Shown: piece by piece, positions 8,872 through 18,064 of the stretch
How positions within the stretch are numbered: position 1 is the stretch's first letter
Layout of the letters: the number at the start of each line of letters is the position of its first letter
From: Phycisphaerae bacterium
GTDB taxonomy: Bacteria; Planctomycetota; Phycisphaerae; Sedimentisphaerales; Sedimentisphaeraceae
Length of the DNA: 56,146 nt
Direction: 5' to 3'
Assembly (NCBI GenBank): GCA_027078365.1
Contig: JALWYQ010000008.1
Span: 1-56,146 of the forward strand
Program-made: the position numbers and the translations under genes
Notes under the pieces: model-generated
Told to the model about the DNA's origin: nothing
Seen by the model: the letters and a program-made list of their open reading frames with translations, nothing else
Databases searched by the model: none

Positions 8872-10164
8872 ATGAAGAAGTTTCTTGTTACACTAGCTAT
8901 TTTGTTTGTCGTAGGCATCGTCTTAGTTGTCTCGATTATGGCATATTTTGGTCGCGATATTCCAGCGCCTGATGTAAGCGATTTAGTGGTAACTCAACCA
9001 GAGAACCTTCAAGACAATGCCTACACATATTTTATCGCTGCAAATGGCGTATTGTATTGGCCAAACGATTCCAGTGTTGTGAAGGATTACATTTATGGAG
9101 AAACGGTTGATTCCTGTGTGGTTGCAGATGTAATAGCAAAGAATGCAAAGACATTAGAACTTATAAATCGTGGTGTTGAGTGTGAGAGTTGTATAGCGCC
9201 AGAAGAGATTGGTTTTAGTACATATAGCTGCCGGCTTGAACCTTGGAAAAAAATATCTAAAGTGCTAGCGGCAAAAACAAAATCGCAGCGACTCTTAGGC
9301 AATTATAAGGAAGCAACCGACACATGCATTACGCTACTTAAGTTTGGTAACTTAATCCAAAAGGATGCCAGCAGCATCATCCAATATCTTATAGGTGTTT
9401 CTACAACATATTTGGCTCTTGAGCAGGCTCGAGATCTTGCCTATGATGACGCACCAAGAGAAGAGCTAATTCGATTATCAAAAGCAATTGAAAATCTAGA
9501 TCCGCCAGAAATTGGTTTAATCCGTGCATTCAAGTGTAACTACAGAGTTGCAGAGAAGCTAATAGAGGACCTTGGAAATGGAAAGGTTGATAGGTCCACT
9601 GGAATGCCTCCTTGGCTGCCAAAATATATGCCAAGCTATTTCTTTTTGCCAAATAAAACCAAGTTGATTTTTGCTGATTTATACAGAGATTGTATTAAGA
9701 ACACAAGTCTCTATTATGTAGATGTTCACTTAAATTATCTCGAACATATTCGTTGGGGTAAAGAAAATATGATGCTATCCACAATCAGACCCAACTCTGT
9801 TGGTAAACTGATTGTCTGTCTTACAGTTCCAGGAGTCAATGAGATTCTAAGAACGAAATGGTCGCTTGCCTCTGACATAATTGCCACAGATCTAATAGTT
9901 AATATGCATACATACAAAAAAAACAATGGAGCATTTCCAAAGAGCCTCCAAGATCTTGTCCCGCAGTATATCGATGCTGTTCCAGCCGACCCTTTCGATG
10001 GAAAGCCATTTAGATACAAACCTGACAAAGGTATTATCTATTCGGTTGGAATAGATTGCATAGATTCGGGTGGCTCTACGGTGAAGCGAGCAGAGTTTAA
10101 ATCTAAATCAAATCGTTGGCACTTAGAAGATGCTGTGTACGAGATAGAGAAAAAGCAAGACTAA
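8872..10164 (+). CDS. Anchored protein with pseudopilin-like C-terminal tail, paralogue 2 of 3
   Basis: A 430-residue paralogue of its two neighbours, colinear throughout: N-terminal membrane segment (MKKFLVTLAILF), ECESC motif, a RLLGNYKEATDTC helix and the same DPFDGKPFRYKPDKG tail. The central part (about residues 210-330) has diverged most, while the last 90 codons are nearly identical to paralogue 1 at the DNA level. It lacks the short linker after the STVK segment that the other two have, which accounts for part of the shorter length. Function unknown. Confidence 0.8.
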   Translation: MKKFLVTLAILFVVGIVLVVSIMAYFGRDIPAPDVSDLVVTQPENLQDNAYTYFIAANGVLYWPNDSSVVKDYIYGETVDSCVVADVIAKNAKTLELINRGVECESCIAPEEIGFSTYSCRLEPWKKISKVLAAKTKSQRLLGNYKEATDTCITLLKFGNLIQKDASSIIQYLIGVSTTYLALEQARDLAYDDAPREELIRLSKAIENLDPPEIGLIRAFKCNYRVAEKLIEDLGNGKVDRSTGMPPWLPKYMPSYFFLPNKTKLIFADLYRDCIKNTSLYYVDVHLNYLEHIRWGKENMMLSTIRPNSVGKLIVCLTVPGVNEILRTKWSLASDIIATDLIVNMHTYKKNNGAFPKSLQDLVPQYIDAVPADPFDGKPFRYKPDKGIIYSVGIDCIDSGGSTVKRAEFKSKSNRWHLEDAVYEIEKKQD

Positions 10165-10181
10165 TCAAAAAGGAAAATAAA

Positions 10182-11525
10182 ATGAAGAAGTTTCTTGTTA
10201 CGCTGGCTATCTTGTTTGTCGTAGGCATCGTCTTAGTTATCTCGCTTATGACATATTTTGGTCGCGATATTCCGGCGCCTGATGTGAGCGATTTGGCGGT
10301 AACTCAATCAGTAAACCCAGAAGATACTGCCTATGCGTTTTTTATGGCAGCAAACGATGCATTGTATTGGCCAAGTGATTCCGATATTGTAAAGGACTAT
10401 ATTAATGATGAACCGGTTGATTTGCGCGTAATTGCAGAGGTAATAGCAAAGAATGAGAAAACCTTAGCCCTTATCAATCGTGGGGTTGAGTGTGAGAGTT
10501 GTATAACGCCAGAGGTGATAAGTTTTGACGCTACCATTTCTTATATTGGTCCTTGGCAAAATATATCTCAAGTGCTAGCGGCAAAAATAAAATCACAGCG
10601 AATTTTAGGCAATTACAAAGATGCAACCGACACATGTATTACGCTGATTAAGTTTGGCAATCTAATCCAAAAGGACGCAGGTTATATAATTCAATATCTT
10701 GTTGGGGTTTCCTTTACTACTTTGGGCCTTGAGCAGGCTCGAGATCTTGTCTATGATGACATGCCAAGAGAAGAGCTAGAGAGATTGTCAAAAACTATTG
10801 AGAGTCTAGGTTCGCCAGCAACAGGTTTAATTCGTGCATTCAAGTGTGAATACAAAGTTGCAGAGAATACGATAGATGATATTAGAAATGGAAGAGTTGA
10901 TAAGTTTGAAGATATCTTTCCATTTGTACCGAAATATATACCAAAATATTTCTTACAACCAAACAGAACTAAATTGATTTTTGCTGGTTTATATAGGAAT
11001 TATATTAAAAATTCGTCTCTTCGTTATATCGATATGAATCTAGATTTTCTTGGAGATATTTATCCGGATGGTGAAAATATAATACTATCTATGATCAAAC
11101 CCAACTCTTTTGGTAAAATGCTTGCTTATATTTTAGTCCCGGCATTGGACAAGATTTTAGGAGAGAAATGTAGGCTTGAGTCCGACATAATTGCCATGCG
11201 GCTAATAGTTAATATGTGGATATACAAAAAGGATAACGGAGCATTCCCAAAGAGCCTCCAAGCTCTTGTTCCACAATACATTGATGCTGTTCCAGTCGAC
11301 CCATTCGATGGGAAACCGTTTAGATATAAACCTGACAAAGGTATTGTTTATTCGGTTGGAAAAGATTGTATTGATTCGGGTGGCTCTACGGTGAAGTTGC
11401 CAAAGTACGAACGCAAGTCTGGCAAACCAAATCGTTGGCACTTAGAAGATGCTGTGTACGAGATAGAGAAAAAACAAAAGCCATCATCACAAGAAGGGAC
11501 AAAAGTGCAGGATGCGACGAATTAA
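10182..11525 (+). CDS. Anchored protein with pseudopilin-like C-terminal tail, paralogue 3 of 3
   Basis: A 447-residue paralogue, the same length as paralogue 1. The start is set at the ATG encoding MKKFLVTLAIL, 17 nt after the previous stop and matching both sister genes; a longer in-frame reading from 10116 would overlap paralogue 2 and is not supported. The N-terminal 45 codons are closest to paralogue 2, whereas the middle and the C-terminal linker are closer to paralogue 1, so it looks like a mosaic. One membrane segment, ECESC motif and pseudopilin-like tail are present. Function unknown. Confidence 0.8.
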   Translation: MKKFLVTLAILFVVGIVLVISLMTYFGRDIPAPDVSDLAVTQSVNPEDTAYAFFMAANDALYWPSDSDIVKDYINDEPVDLRVIAEVIAKNEKTLALINRGVECESCITPEVISFDATISYIGPWQNISQVLAAKIKSQRILGNYKDATDTCITLIKFGNLIQKDAGYIIQYLVGVSFTTLGLEQARDLVYDDMPREELERLSKTIESLGSPATGLIRAFKCEYKVAENTIDDIRNGRVDKFEDIFPFVPKYIPKYFLQPNRTKLIFAGLYRNYIKNSSLRYIDMNLDFLGDIYPDGENIILSMIKPNSFGKMLAYILVPALDKILGEKCRLESDIIAMRLIVNMWIYKKDNGAFPKSLQALVPQYIDAVPVDPFDGKPFRYKPDKGIVYSVGKDCIDSGGSTVKLPKYERKSGKPNRWHLEDAVYEIEKKQKPSSQEGTKVQDATN

Positions 11526-11692
11526 CTTCTGTTCGCGGCGATATTATCGGGCGAGGGTTTTGTGGCTTCTTTGAATGTAGCCTTTGTTATGGAAATATGT
11601 CAATATTTGGATTTATGCCCATTAAAAGACGATATTACATCTTGAGAACCTAGTATGGTTTGATTTGATTTTAAGCTAAGGTGAGAAAGTAT

Positions 11693-12598
11693 ATGACTGC
11701 GCAGATTAGACTATTGCGACCGACACATTGGATTAAGAATGTGGTTGTTTTGTTTCCTATATTCTTTGGGCTAAAATATAACCAGCCCCATGCTTGGTCT
11801 TTGGCTGGAATGGTTGCGATTTGTTTTTGTCTTTTTGCTAGCGTTATATATATAGTCAACGACATCGTTGATGCCGAAAGCGATAAAGAGCATCCCAAAA
11901 AGAAAGACAGACCGATTCCTTCTGGTGCGGTGAGCAAAAAAGCGGCAATGGTTGAAGCGGTGGTCGTTTTTTGTATTGCGATATTTCTTGCATCTAAAGT
12001 CTCAATGCTTGCGCAGATAGTATTGGCAGCATATCTCGTTCTTCAACTTGGCTATATATTTTTCTTTAAGTCCATATCGATTTTAGATGTTATAGTGCTT
12101 AGTCTTGGTTTTGTTATTCGTGCGGTTGCTGGTGCAGTTGCGATTGAAGTCTTTGTTAGTCCGTGGCTTTTTATCTGTATGTTTACAGTCTTTATGTTTA
12201 TGGGATTTTGTAAACGATACAATGAACTCGCACTCATTGATGATGCCAAAAAAGCGCAGAGCCATAGAAAAACTCTCATCAGCTATACGAAAGAATTCCT
12301 CACGCATCTAATCACAACATCTTCTGCAATAGCTATCGTCTCATTTTTGTCGTACAGTCTTAGCGATTCAACGATTGAGCATTTTGGTTGTTCATACTTC
12401 GTGTATAGTTTGCCACTGATGGTTTACTGTATATTTAGATTTGCAATGCTCTCAATGAGTGGTTGTTATAATGGACCAACCGATATAATCTTGAAGGATC
12501 GTCCATTTCAAGTAGTTACTTTTCTATGGGCTATTATGATGTTAGCCGTAATTGTCTATGGCAGTAGTATGAATGTTTTCTTTGACAAACTCTATTAA
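11693..12598 (+). CDS. UbiA-family prenyltransferase, decaprenyl-phosphate phosphoribosyltransferase-like
   Basis: Polytopic membrane enzyme (301 residues, about 8-9 hydrophobic segments). Seen: the first Asp-rich motif NDIVDAESD at residues 56-64 followed by KKKDRPIPSG, the combination typical of 5-phosphoribose-1-diphosphate:decaprenyl-phosphate phosphoribosyltransferases and related UbiA proteins; RLLRPTHWIKN at the N-terminus is also characteristic. The ATG at 11693 is chosen over an upstream GTG at 11681 because AAGGTGAG lies at proper distance before it. It probably attaches a sugar phosphate to a polyprenyl phosphate for cell-surface glycan synthesis; the next gene looks like a user of lipid-linked sugars. 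The exact substrate is uncertain. Confidence 0.82.
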   Translation: MTAQIRLLRPTHWIKNVVVLFPIFFGLKYNQPHAWSLAGMVAICFCLFASVIYIVNDIVDAESDKEHPKKKDRPIPSGAVSKKAAMVEAVVVFCIAIFLASKVSMLAQIVLAAYLVLQLGYIFFFKSISILDVIVLSLGFVIRAVAGAVAIEVFVSPWLFICMFTVFMFMGFCKRYNELALIDDAKKAQSHRKTLISYTKEFLTHLITTSSAIAIVSFLSYSLSDSTIEHFGCSYFVYSLPLMVYCIFRFAMLSMSGCYNGPTDIILKDRPFQVVTFLWAIMMLAVIVYGSSMNVFFDKLY

Positions 12599-12642
12599 AA
12601 GCTTGGAGATGTAACCTCTTTATTGGTTACGTGTAAATAGTG

Positions 12643-14139
12643 ATGGATAATAAAAAACTCTCGCTCCAATATTTCTTAGTATTCTCTTTCGCACTAATCC
12701 TCTACTCGATATCGTTAGCGCCGTCTCTCGTTTGGCAGGATAGTGGAATGATTCAGTATCGAGTTTTGCACAACGATATTACTGGCGCACTTGGATTAGC
12801 GCTTGCGCATCCTCTTTACTATGCCATTTCTATATTGTTTAAAAATATCCCCTGCGCAGACATTATCCATCGAATCAATTTTGTAACGGCGATAGCAAGT
12901 GCGTTTGCGATTGGAAATTTATTTCTCTTTGTTAGGATTTGGTTGCGCCGAGTATTGCCAGCTCTAATCTCTGCTATGACTTTGGCGTTTACGCATACCT
13001 TTTGGAGGCACGCATCAATCCCAGAGACGTACAATATGTACCTTGCATTTTTTCTGGCGGGCTTGATATTCTTTCTGCTCTACACAAGAGAGAGAAAAAG
13101 TCTCTATCTAATGCTAGTTGGATTGTTTAATGGGCTTGCCATATCAGTGCATATGCTCGCGATAATTCCGTTGGCTCTTTATGGAGTTTATATTCTCTTT
13201 GGTCTGTTCAATAAAAAGATTTCTCTTAAGAGTTTCTTGTTGTTTGTGGTGGCTTGGATTGTTGGCGCTAGTCTCTATGAGTATTTGTTCGTACAGGAGC
13301 TTTTGCGCAGCGGAGATTTTTTAGCGACTCTTAGATCTGCACTCTTTGGGAGTAATTGGTCTAATGCAGTTTTGAATACATCGATGAGTCTCTCAATAGT
13401 TAAAGAGAACATCATGTATATCGGTATGAATTTCGTAACGATAAATGCTGTGTTTGGATTTGTGGGCGTTTACAGCGTGATCAAAAATAGACGCGAAGAT
13501 AGTTTTGGAATATTTGTTTTACTTCTATGGGCAGCATTTTTGCTTTTCGCGTTTAGATACACAGTCCCAGACCGTTACGCGTTCTTCCTTCCGTTTTATG
13601 CGGTGAGTGCAATCCTTATAGGTAGGGGAGTTTCTTATTGTATCGAACAGTACGATAGAAAATTTGTCGCTGCGGCGCTAATAGTATTTTCTCTTGCTCC
13701 AATCTTTGTGTATATGGCACTTCCAGTCTTTGTTGAAAAAGAATATCCAATCTTTAAGGGTAAAAGGCATCTGCCATACAGGAATGAGTATCGTTATTTC
13801 CTTCAGCCTTGGAAAACTAACTACACAGGCGCAAAGCGTTTCGCCTGCGAAGCGCTCGATTCGGTTAAGAGTGGCTCTGCCATTTTTGCCGATGGCACAA
13901 GTCTTTACCCATTAGCCATTGCCAAGGATTTATATCTTAGCGATAAGGATGTTGATATATATTCTGCGCATGGCTCATACGACAATTTAGAGGGTATCAG
14001 CTCAGAAGATATTCTTGGCATGCTAGATAAAAGAGATGTCTATGTTGTCTCGCCTGTAAAGGGATACTGCTTAGATGTCATCTTTAAAAACGCATCATTC
14101 CAAAAAGCCGGCGTTCTCTATAAATGTATTAAAAAATAA
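12643..14139 (+). CDS. DUF2723/TMEM260-like polytopic membrane protein, putative glycosyltransferase
   Basis: 498 residues with about 10-11 predicted membrane segments in the first 370 residues and a soluble C-terminal domain (about 375-498). The N-terminal pattern ending in SLVWQDSGM resembles DUF2723 proteins, which share the GT-C architecture with an early acidic residue in the first extracytoplasmic loop (here Asp near residue 32). These are thought to move sugars from polyprenyl-linked donors. A GTG immediately precedes the ATG used here. It follows the UbiA-like gene by about 40 nt and is likely co-transcribed with it; a small inverted repeat GTAACC/GGTTAC (12611-12630) lies in the gap. 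Confidence 0.7.
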   Translation: MDNKKLSLQYFLVFSFALILYSISLAPSLVWQDSGMIQYRVLHNDITGALGLALAHPLYYAISILFKNIPCADIIHRINFVTAIASAFAIGNLFLFVRIWLRRVLPALISAMTLAFTHTFWRHASIPETYNMYLAFFLAGLIFFLLYTRERKSLYLMLVGLFNGLAISVHMLAIIPLALYGVYILFGLFNKKISLKSFLLFVVAWIVGASLYEYLFVQELLRSGDFLATLRSALFGSNWSNAVLNTSMSLSIVKENIMYIGMNFVTINAVFGFVGVYSVIKNRREDSFGIFVLLLWAAFLLFAFRYTVPDRYAFFLPFYAVSAILIGRGVSYCIEQYDRKFVAAALIVFSLAPIFVYMALPVFVEKEYPIFKGKRHLPYRNEYRYFLQPWKTNYTGAKRFACEALDSVKSGSAIFADGTSLYPLAIAKDLYLSDKDVDIYSAHGSYDNLEGISSEDILGMLDKRDVYVVSPVKGYCLDVIFKNASFQKAGVLYKCIKK

Positions 14140-14214
14140 GCACGCAAACGAAACGGATTAGAACAACCTGTTTTATTTTTTTTGAAACCACGAATGAACA
14201 CGAGTTCCTGGGAA

Positions 14215-14660
14215 CGCGGAGCCCCAGCTCCGCATAACGTTCACTTGTAGTTTTGACTATCCTGTTTAATTTGAGATCACAAACATATTGATGCAAATTG
14301 ACGCGAAGGTAACGATTAAGGTGCCGCACCTAACGGAGCTAATCTTTCTTGTTACATGTCATTTTTCTACAAAGGTGCCGCCCCCATGGGGCTGGCTGAT
14401 GGGATGTTTTTTATCCCCTTCGGGGTTACAAAGGGTTTGCTCCGATGGAGCATTTGCGGCAGAGCCGTATAGGAAACGTGACATTGCAAAGATAGTGCTT
14501 CTATAAAGCAGGGCCTCTATAATCCTATGTGGATGCCATCTTTGCAAATCCGAAGAATATAGCCTTACACATTTATAGCCCCAGAGGGGCGACATCTTTG
14601 TAACTCCGAAGGACACAAACCCCTCTTTCCTTCTAGCTCCAGAGGAGCGACACCTTTGAT
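14215..14660. repeat. Palindrome-rich repeat block, copy 1 (446 bp)
   Basis: Copy 1 of a tandem pair with a 446-nt period. It contains successive perfect palindromes in short units: CCCCATGGGG (14382-14391), CCCCttcGGGG (14415-14425) and GCTCCGATGGAGC (14439-14451), then GCC/GGC arms around GCGGCAGAGCC, and later units with the form CCCCAGAGGGGCGACATCTT. These resemble REP-type hairpin units mobilised by RAYT transposases, though no such transposase gene is in the window. Confidence 0.8.
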
Positions 14661-15163
14661 CGCGGAGCCCCAGCTCCACATAACGTTCACTTGCAGTTTT
14701 GACTGCCCTGTTTAATTTGAGGTCACAAACATATTGACGCAAATTGATGTGAAGGTAACGATTAAGGTGCCGCACCTAACGGAGCTAATCTTTCTTGTTA
14801 CATGTCATTTTTCTACAAAGGTGCCGCCCCCATGGGGCTGGCTGATGGGATGTTTTTTATCCCCTTCGGGGTTACAAAGGGTTTGCTCCGATGGAGCATT
14901 TGCGGTAGAGCCGTATAGGAATGTGACATTGCAAAGATAGGCTTCTATAAAGCAGGGCCTCTATAATCCTATGTGGATGCCATCTTTGCAAATCCGAAGA
15001 ATATAGCTTTACACATTTATAGCCCCAGAGGGGCGACATCTTTGTAGCCCGAAGGGAATAAAACCGTCCTAGCATCTAGCCCCGTGGGGGCGATCCCTTT
15101 GTAACTCCGAAGGACACAAGCCCCTCTTTCCTTCTAGCTCCGTTAGGAGCGGCACCTTAATCT
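14661..15163. repeat. Palindrome-rich repeat block, copy 2
   Basis: Near-identical to the preceding block, offset by 446 nt at the CGCGGAGCCCCAGCTCC start and 444 nt by the middle, so small indels have accumulated. Near the right end it carries an extra unit (about 15046-15102) with CCCCGTGGGGGCGA that copy 1 lacks, indicating gain or loss of single hairpin units. It stops about 85 nt before plsY. Confidence 0.8.
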
Positions 15164-15248
15164 GCTCTCATGCAAAAACTCTAGTAAGCGTTATTCAACC
15201 TATCCTTGCAAATGAGATTATTAATTGTAAGTTGTTAGTTGCGATAGA

Positions 15249-15929
15249 TTATTCTTCGCTTGTCTCTTCTTTTGGTTTTCCAGCCCTATTCTCTTTGCCT
15301 TCTAGTAATCTTTTAATATTCTCTTTGTGTTTTACAACAATCAAGGCTGCCATCACGCTCGAGACTAGAAGCAGTGGCCAGAGCCCGCTTATTGTCCATC
15401 GTTCGTCCCCAGTTAGAATACATGCTAGGAGTACTGCGGGAAAGACTATTGAGGCGATGATTGAGGCGAGCGATACATATCTCCATAGCAAAAATAAAAC
15501 GCCCCACACAATAAAACTGACAATTCCAGGTATCGTTAGATATGGCCAGAGCCCAAGAACCATTCCAAGACTCGTCGCTGCGCCCTTGCCACCTTTGAAT
15601 TTCAGGAAGACTGGATGGATATGGCCAATTATAGCCGCGCAGCCAACTGCCATCCAAATCCACATATTGATATATTTTTCTTCGTCTGTACCAAAAGCTA
15701 TCCTCACAGTTAGCATAGGTAAGAATCCTTTTAGAGCGTCAAGTGAGAAACACAGGATTGCCCACTTTTTACCCAATGCTCTACCTAGATTGGTTGCGCC
15801 GATATTTCCAGAGCCAATTTTACGCAGATCAATACCCTGTGCTTTTGCGAATATATATGCAAATGGTATTGAACCGACTAGATATGAACCAATAATCATT
15901 AAGCTTATGTTTGTTGTGTTGTATTGCAT
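15249..15929 (-). CDS. plsY: Acyl-phosphate:glycerol-3-phosphate acyltransferase PlsY
   Basis: Integral membrane enzyme that starts phospholipid synthesis by transferring an acyl group from acyl-phosphate (made by PlsX) to glycerol-3-phosphate. The 226 residues contain five or more hydrophobic helices; seen are GSIPFAYIFAK near the N-terminus, the KIGSGNIGATNLGR loop, KFKGGKGAATSLG and a charged C-terminal tail. It lies 57 nt downstream of waaF on the same strand and may be the distal gene of the envelope operon. No plsX in the window. Confidence 0.93.
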   Translation of the reverse strand: MQYNTTNISLMIIGSYLVGSIPFAYIFAKAQGIDLRKIGSGNIGATNLGRALGKKWAILCFSLDALKGFLPMLTVRIAFGTDEEKYINMWIWMAVGCAAIIGHIHPVFLKFKGGKGAATSLGMVLGLWPYLTIPGIVSFIVWGVLFLLWRYVSLASIIASIVFPAVLLACILTGDERWTISGLWPLLLVSSVMAALIVVKHKENIKRLLEGKENRAGKPKEETSEE

Positions 15930-15986
15930 TTTCTTTTTACCAAATTAAACATTACGATTTAGCAATATTGTAATTTAAACGGTTAT

Positions 15987-16997
15987 TTATAGCAACTCTT
16001 TAACGGCTTCAATTACCTTTTCGACCGTTATCGATTCCATACATAATCGCTTATCTCTCTTGCATACAGGATTTCCACATGGTGAGCAGTCCGTGTTGGC
16101 GACTAGCTGAATTTCTAGTTTATGCTTGCTATCAGTCCAGACTGGATCGTTGGGGCCAAATAGAGTTACTACTTTTCTGTCAAGGGCAACGGCGAAGTGT
16201 CTTGGCCCTGTATCATTTGTGATTACTATATCAGCTCTTTTAAATAGAGCTTTTAGCTCACCGAGCGAGAGCGGTGTTTGGGCTAAATCGATTAACTCGT
16301 TTTTTGCTTGATTACATATGGCCTCTGAGATTTCTTTTTCGTTTGGTGCAACCGATACAACTGCCAAGCAGTTATGCTCTTGGATTAGAGTGTCGCATAG
16401 TTCTGCGTAATTTTTAGTCGGCCAGCATTTACTCGGGCCGAATGCTCCGCCTGGGACGACGATGGCGAGCTTTTTATCTTTATCAAGCTTTGCGCCGAGT
16501 TTTTCATCGAGAGACTTATCGTCTTTATCGCTAACGCTTAGAGTCATAGATGTGTCGCTATCCTCTATGCCGATACAAGATAATAGCTCAAGGTAGTAGA
16601 GCATCATTGGTCTTGGCAGAAAAGAGCCATCTGGTTTTTTTGGGGGGCTAAGTGTCTTTGTTAAAAGAGCCCCTCGCATATCTCTGTTGTAACCAACCCG
16701 CTCTTTTATGCCGGAGAGAAATATTTTAAGAGCGCATGAAAATGAATTCTTAAATAGAATCGCGCAGTCGTATCTGCCGTTTCGGATAGATTTTATTTGT
16801 TTAAAGAAACCACCTTGTAGAATAAGCCACTCATCATAGAACTCTGAAGGGCTAAGCGCTTCTGCAACAACCTTGTTTGCTACAAATGTAATGCGAGAGT
16901 CTTTGTAGCCTCTGCGCAATGCCCTCAAGGCTGGGGTTGCCATTACAGCATCTCCTAATGGACTCGGCAGCCAAACTAATATATTCTCATATTGCAT
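15987..16997 (-). CDS. waaF: ADP-heptose:LPS heptosyltransferase (WaaF/RfaF-like, GT9)
   Basis: Transfers L-glycero-D-manno-heptose to the LPS inner core at the cytoplasmic face of the inner membrane. Seen: N-terminal LVWLPSPLGDAVMATPAL with the presumed catalytic Asp at residue 16, a VVPGGAFGPSKCWP segment in the nucleotide-binding half, ITNDTGPRHFAVAL and VTLFGPNDP. Length (336) fits WaaF. A Cys-rich C-terminal stretch (DCSPCGNPVCKRD) is common in the subfamily. It sits directly downstream of gmhB-like and hldE, which make its ADP-heptose donor. WaaF versus WaaC or WaaQ acceptor specificity cannot be settled here. Confidence 0.88.
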   Translation of the reverse strand: MQYENILVWLPSPLGDAVMATPALRALRRGYKDSRITFVANKVVAEALSPSEFYDEWLILQGGFFKQIKSIRNGRYDCAILFKNSFSCALKIFLSGIKERVGYNRDMRGALLTKTLSPPKKPDGSFLPRPMMLYYLELLSCIGIEDSDTSMTLSVSDKDDKSLDEKLGAKLDKDKKLAIVVPGGAFGPSKCWPTKNYAELCDTLIQEHNCLAVVSVAPNEKEISEAICNQAKNELIDLAQTPLSLGELKALFKRADIVITNDTGPRHFAVALDRKVVTLFGPNDPVWTDSKHKLEIQLVANTDCSPCGNPVCKRDKRLCMESITVEKVIEAVKELL

Positions 16998-17012
16998 AGT
17001 TTATCCAAGCCG

Positions 17013-18050
17013 TTATTTGTGGTTATCCATTGTGTAAAAGGTTAAACACATAAGCTGTAAAACAGCAGTAAATGCAAGCGGAACCAGAATGCTAAGTTCA
17101 TTTTCTTCGCCATCAATCATCACCCATACAGCACAGAGCAAACAGAATACTGCGCCTGCTTGGAGTAAGCCAGCGAGAAATTTTAATAACGAGAACTCAT
17201 GATACATTTGAGTTCTGTCATCTTTTTTTAACAGGGTAACTATCTCATGCAATAGCTTCTCTGTTGAGCTGTGAGATTTGGTGATTGCTTTTTTTGACTC
17301 GCTTGCGGTAAATTTATTTTGGTTGATATTTCTAGTTGTATTTACTCTGGGAATATCTGGTTTTGCCACCTGAGCCTTGTCTTCCTTTTTTGTTTCTTGC
17401 GCAGCTAAAGGTGGTTCTTTTGGTGCTTGTATTTTATCTTCCTTTGGTGTTTCATCTTTTTTTGAAGATTTTTTCTGGGACTCATGCATCCTGACTATAT
17501 TAGAGCTTTCCTTGATGTTAACAGCCTCGTAGTCTGGAGTTGGGTCATTAATCTCCTTTTTGCTTGGCTTGACTGGTGAATTGATAAGAATCGTTTTACA
17601 ACCAACGGCAATTCCAGCGGCAACATCTCGGTAAGAATCGCCGATCATCCAAGATTCTTTAAAATCTATATCAAAATCTTTACCAGCCTGAATTAGCATG
17701 CCCGGGTTTGGTTTGCGCAGCTCACTTTCTTTGCTGTATTCTTCAACGCTACCATCTGGATGGAAAGGGCAGTAGTATATCTTATCTAGAAATACTCCGT
17801 TGTTGGCGAGAATACGCTCTAGCCTCTCATGAATCTCTGCGAGTTTATTTTCGTCTATGATACCTCTTGCAACCGCTGACTGATTCGATACCACAATCAG
17901 CTTGTAACCAAGAGATTTAAAAGACTTTAGAGCATCGATAACACCTGGCAAAAGCTTGACCTGTTCGGGACTACTTATATAGCCGGGGTCATCTATGATT
18001 GTGTCATCTCTATCTAGGAATATTGCTTTGTTACCCATAGTCTCACTCAT
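17013..18050 (-). CDS. gmhB: GmhB-like HAD phosphatase with C-terminal membrane anchor
   Basis: Residues 1-180 are a HAD phosphatase of the D-glycero-D-manno-heptose-1,7-bisphosphate 7-phosphatase family: nucleophile motif FLDRDDTIID (11-20), VSNQSAVARG (54-63), RKPNPGM (112-118) and GDSYRD. Of the four zinc ligands in E. coli GmhB, only the first Cys (Cys94) is kept; the others align with Phe96, Ser109 and Leu111, so the zinc loop is probably lost. Residues about 180-285 are a charged low-complexity linker, and about 290-340 form two hydrophobic helices. GmhB is normally about 190 residues and soluble, so this is an unusual anchored form. Position between hldE and waaF supports the heptose role. 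Confidence 0.85.
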   Translation of the reverse strand: MSETMGNKAIFLDRDDTIIDDPGYISSPEQVKLLPGVIDALKSFKSLGYKLIVVSNQSAVARGIIDENKLAEIHERLERILANNGVFLDKIYYCPFHPDGSVEEYSKESELRKPNPGMLIQAGKDFDIDFKESWMIGDSYRDVAAGIAVGCKTILINSPVKPSKKEINDPTPDYEAVNIKESSNIVRMHESQKKSSKKDETPKEDKIQAPKEPPLAAQETKKEDKAQVAKPDIPRVNTTRNINQNKFTASESKKAITKSHSSTEKLLHEIVTLLKKDDRTQMYHEFSLLKFLAGLLQAGAVFCLLCAVWVMIDGEENELSILVPLAFTAVLQLMCLTFYTMDNHK

Positions 18051-18064
18051 TCCAAAAGTAGAAT

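Larger units (their letters stand above)
14140..15248. other. 1.1-kb gene-free region filled by palindromic repeats
   Basis: Between convergent genes; no credible coding sequence. The left 75 nt contain a degenerate string resembling the ccacgaatgaacacga junk seen in many genomes. Almost all the rest is a tandem duplication of a block of short palindromes, annotated separately. Short open frames on both strands recur at the repeat period and are by-products of the duplication. Confidence 0.75.

Noticed and set aside
10116-10181. 22-codon N-terminal extension of paralogue 3
   Set aside because: It lies within the end of paralogue 2 in another frame, and the two sister proteins both begin with MKKFL at the downstream ATG.
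14129-15075. Several open frames of 66-138 codons on both strands in the palindromic repeat region
   Set aside because: They recur at the 446-nt repeat period, are built from hairpin sequence, lack ribosome binding sites and resemble no protein family.
14215-15163. CRISPR array
   Set aside because: Repeats are palindromic units of unequal size duplicated as a large block; no constant repeat with unique spacers and no cas genes, despite the CARF-type domain elsewhere.
15232-15948. 238-codon plus-strand frame opposite plsY
   Set aside because: It is the antisense shadow of plsY, whose motifs and membrane pattern are clear.
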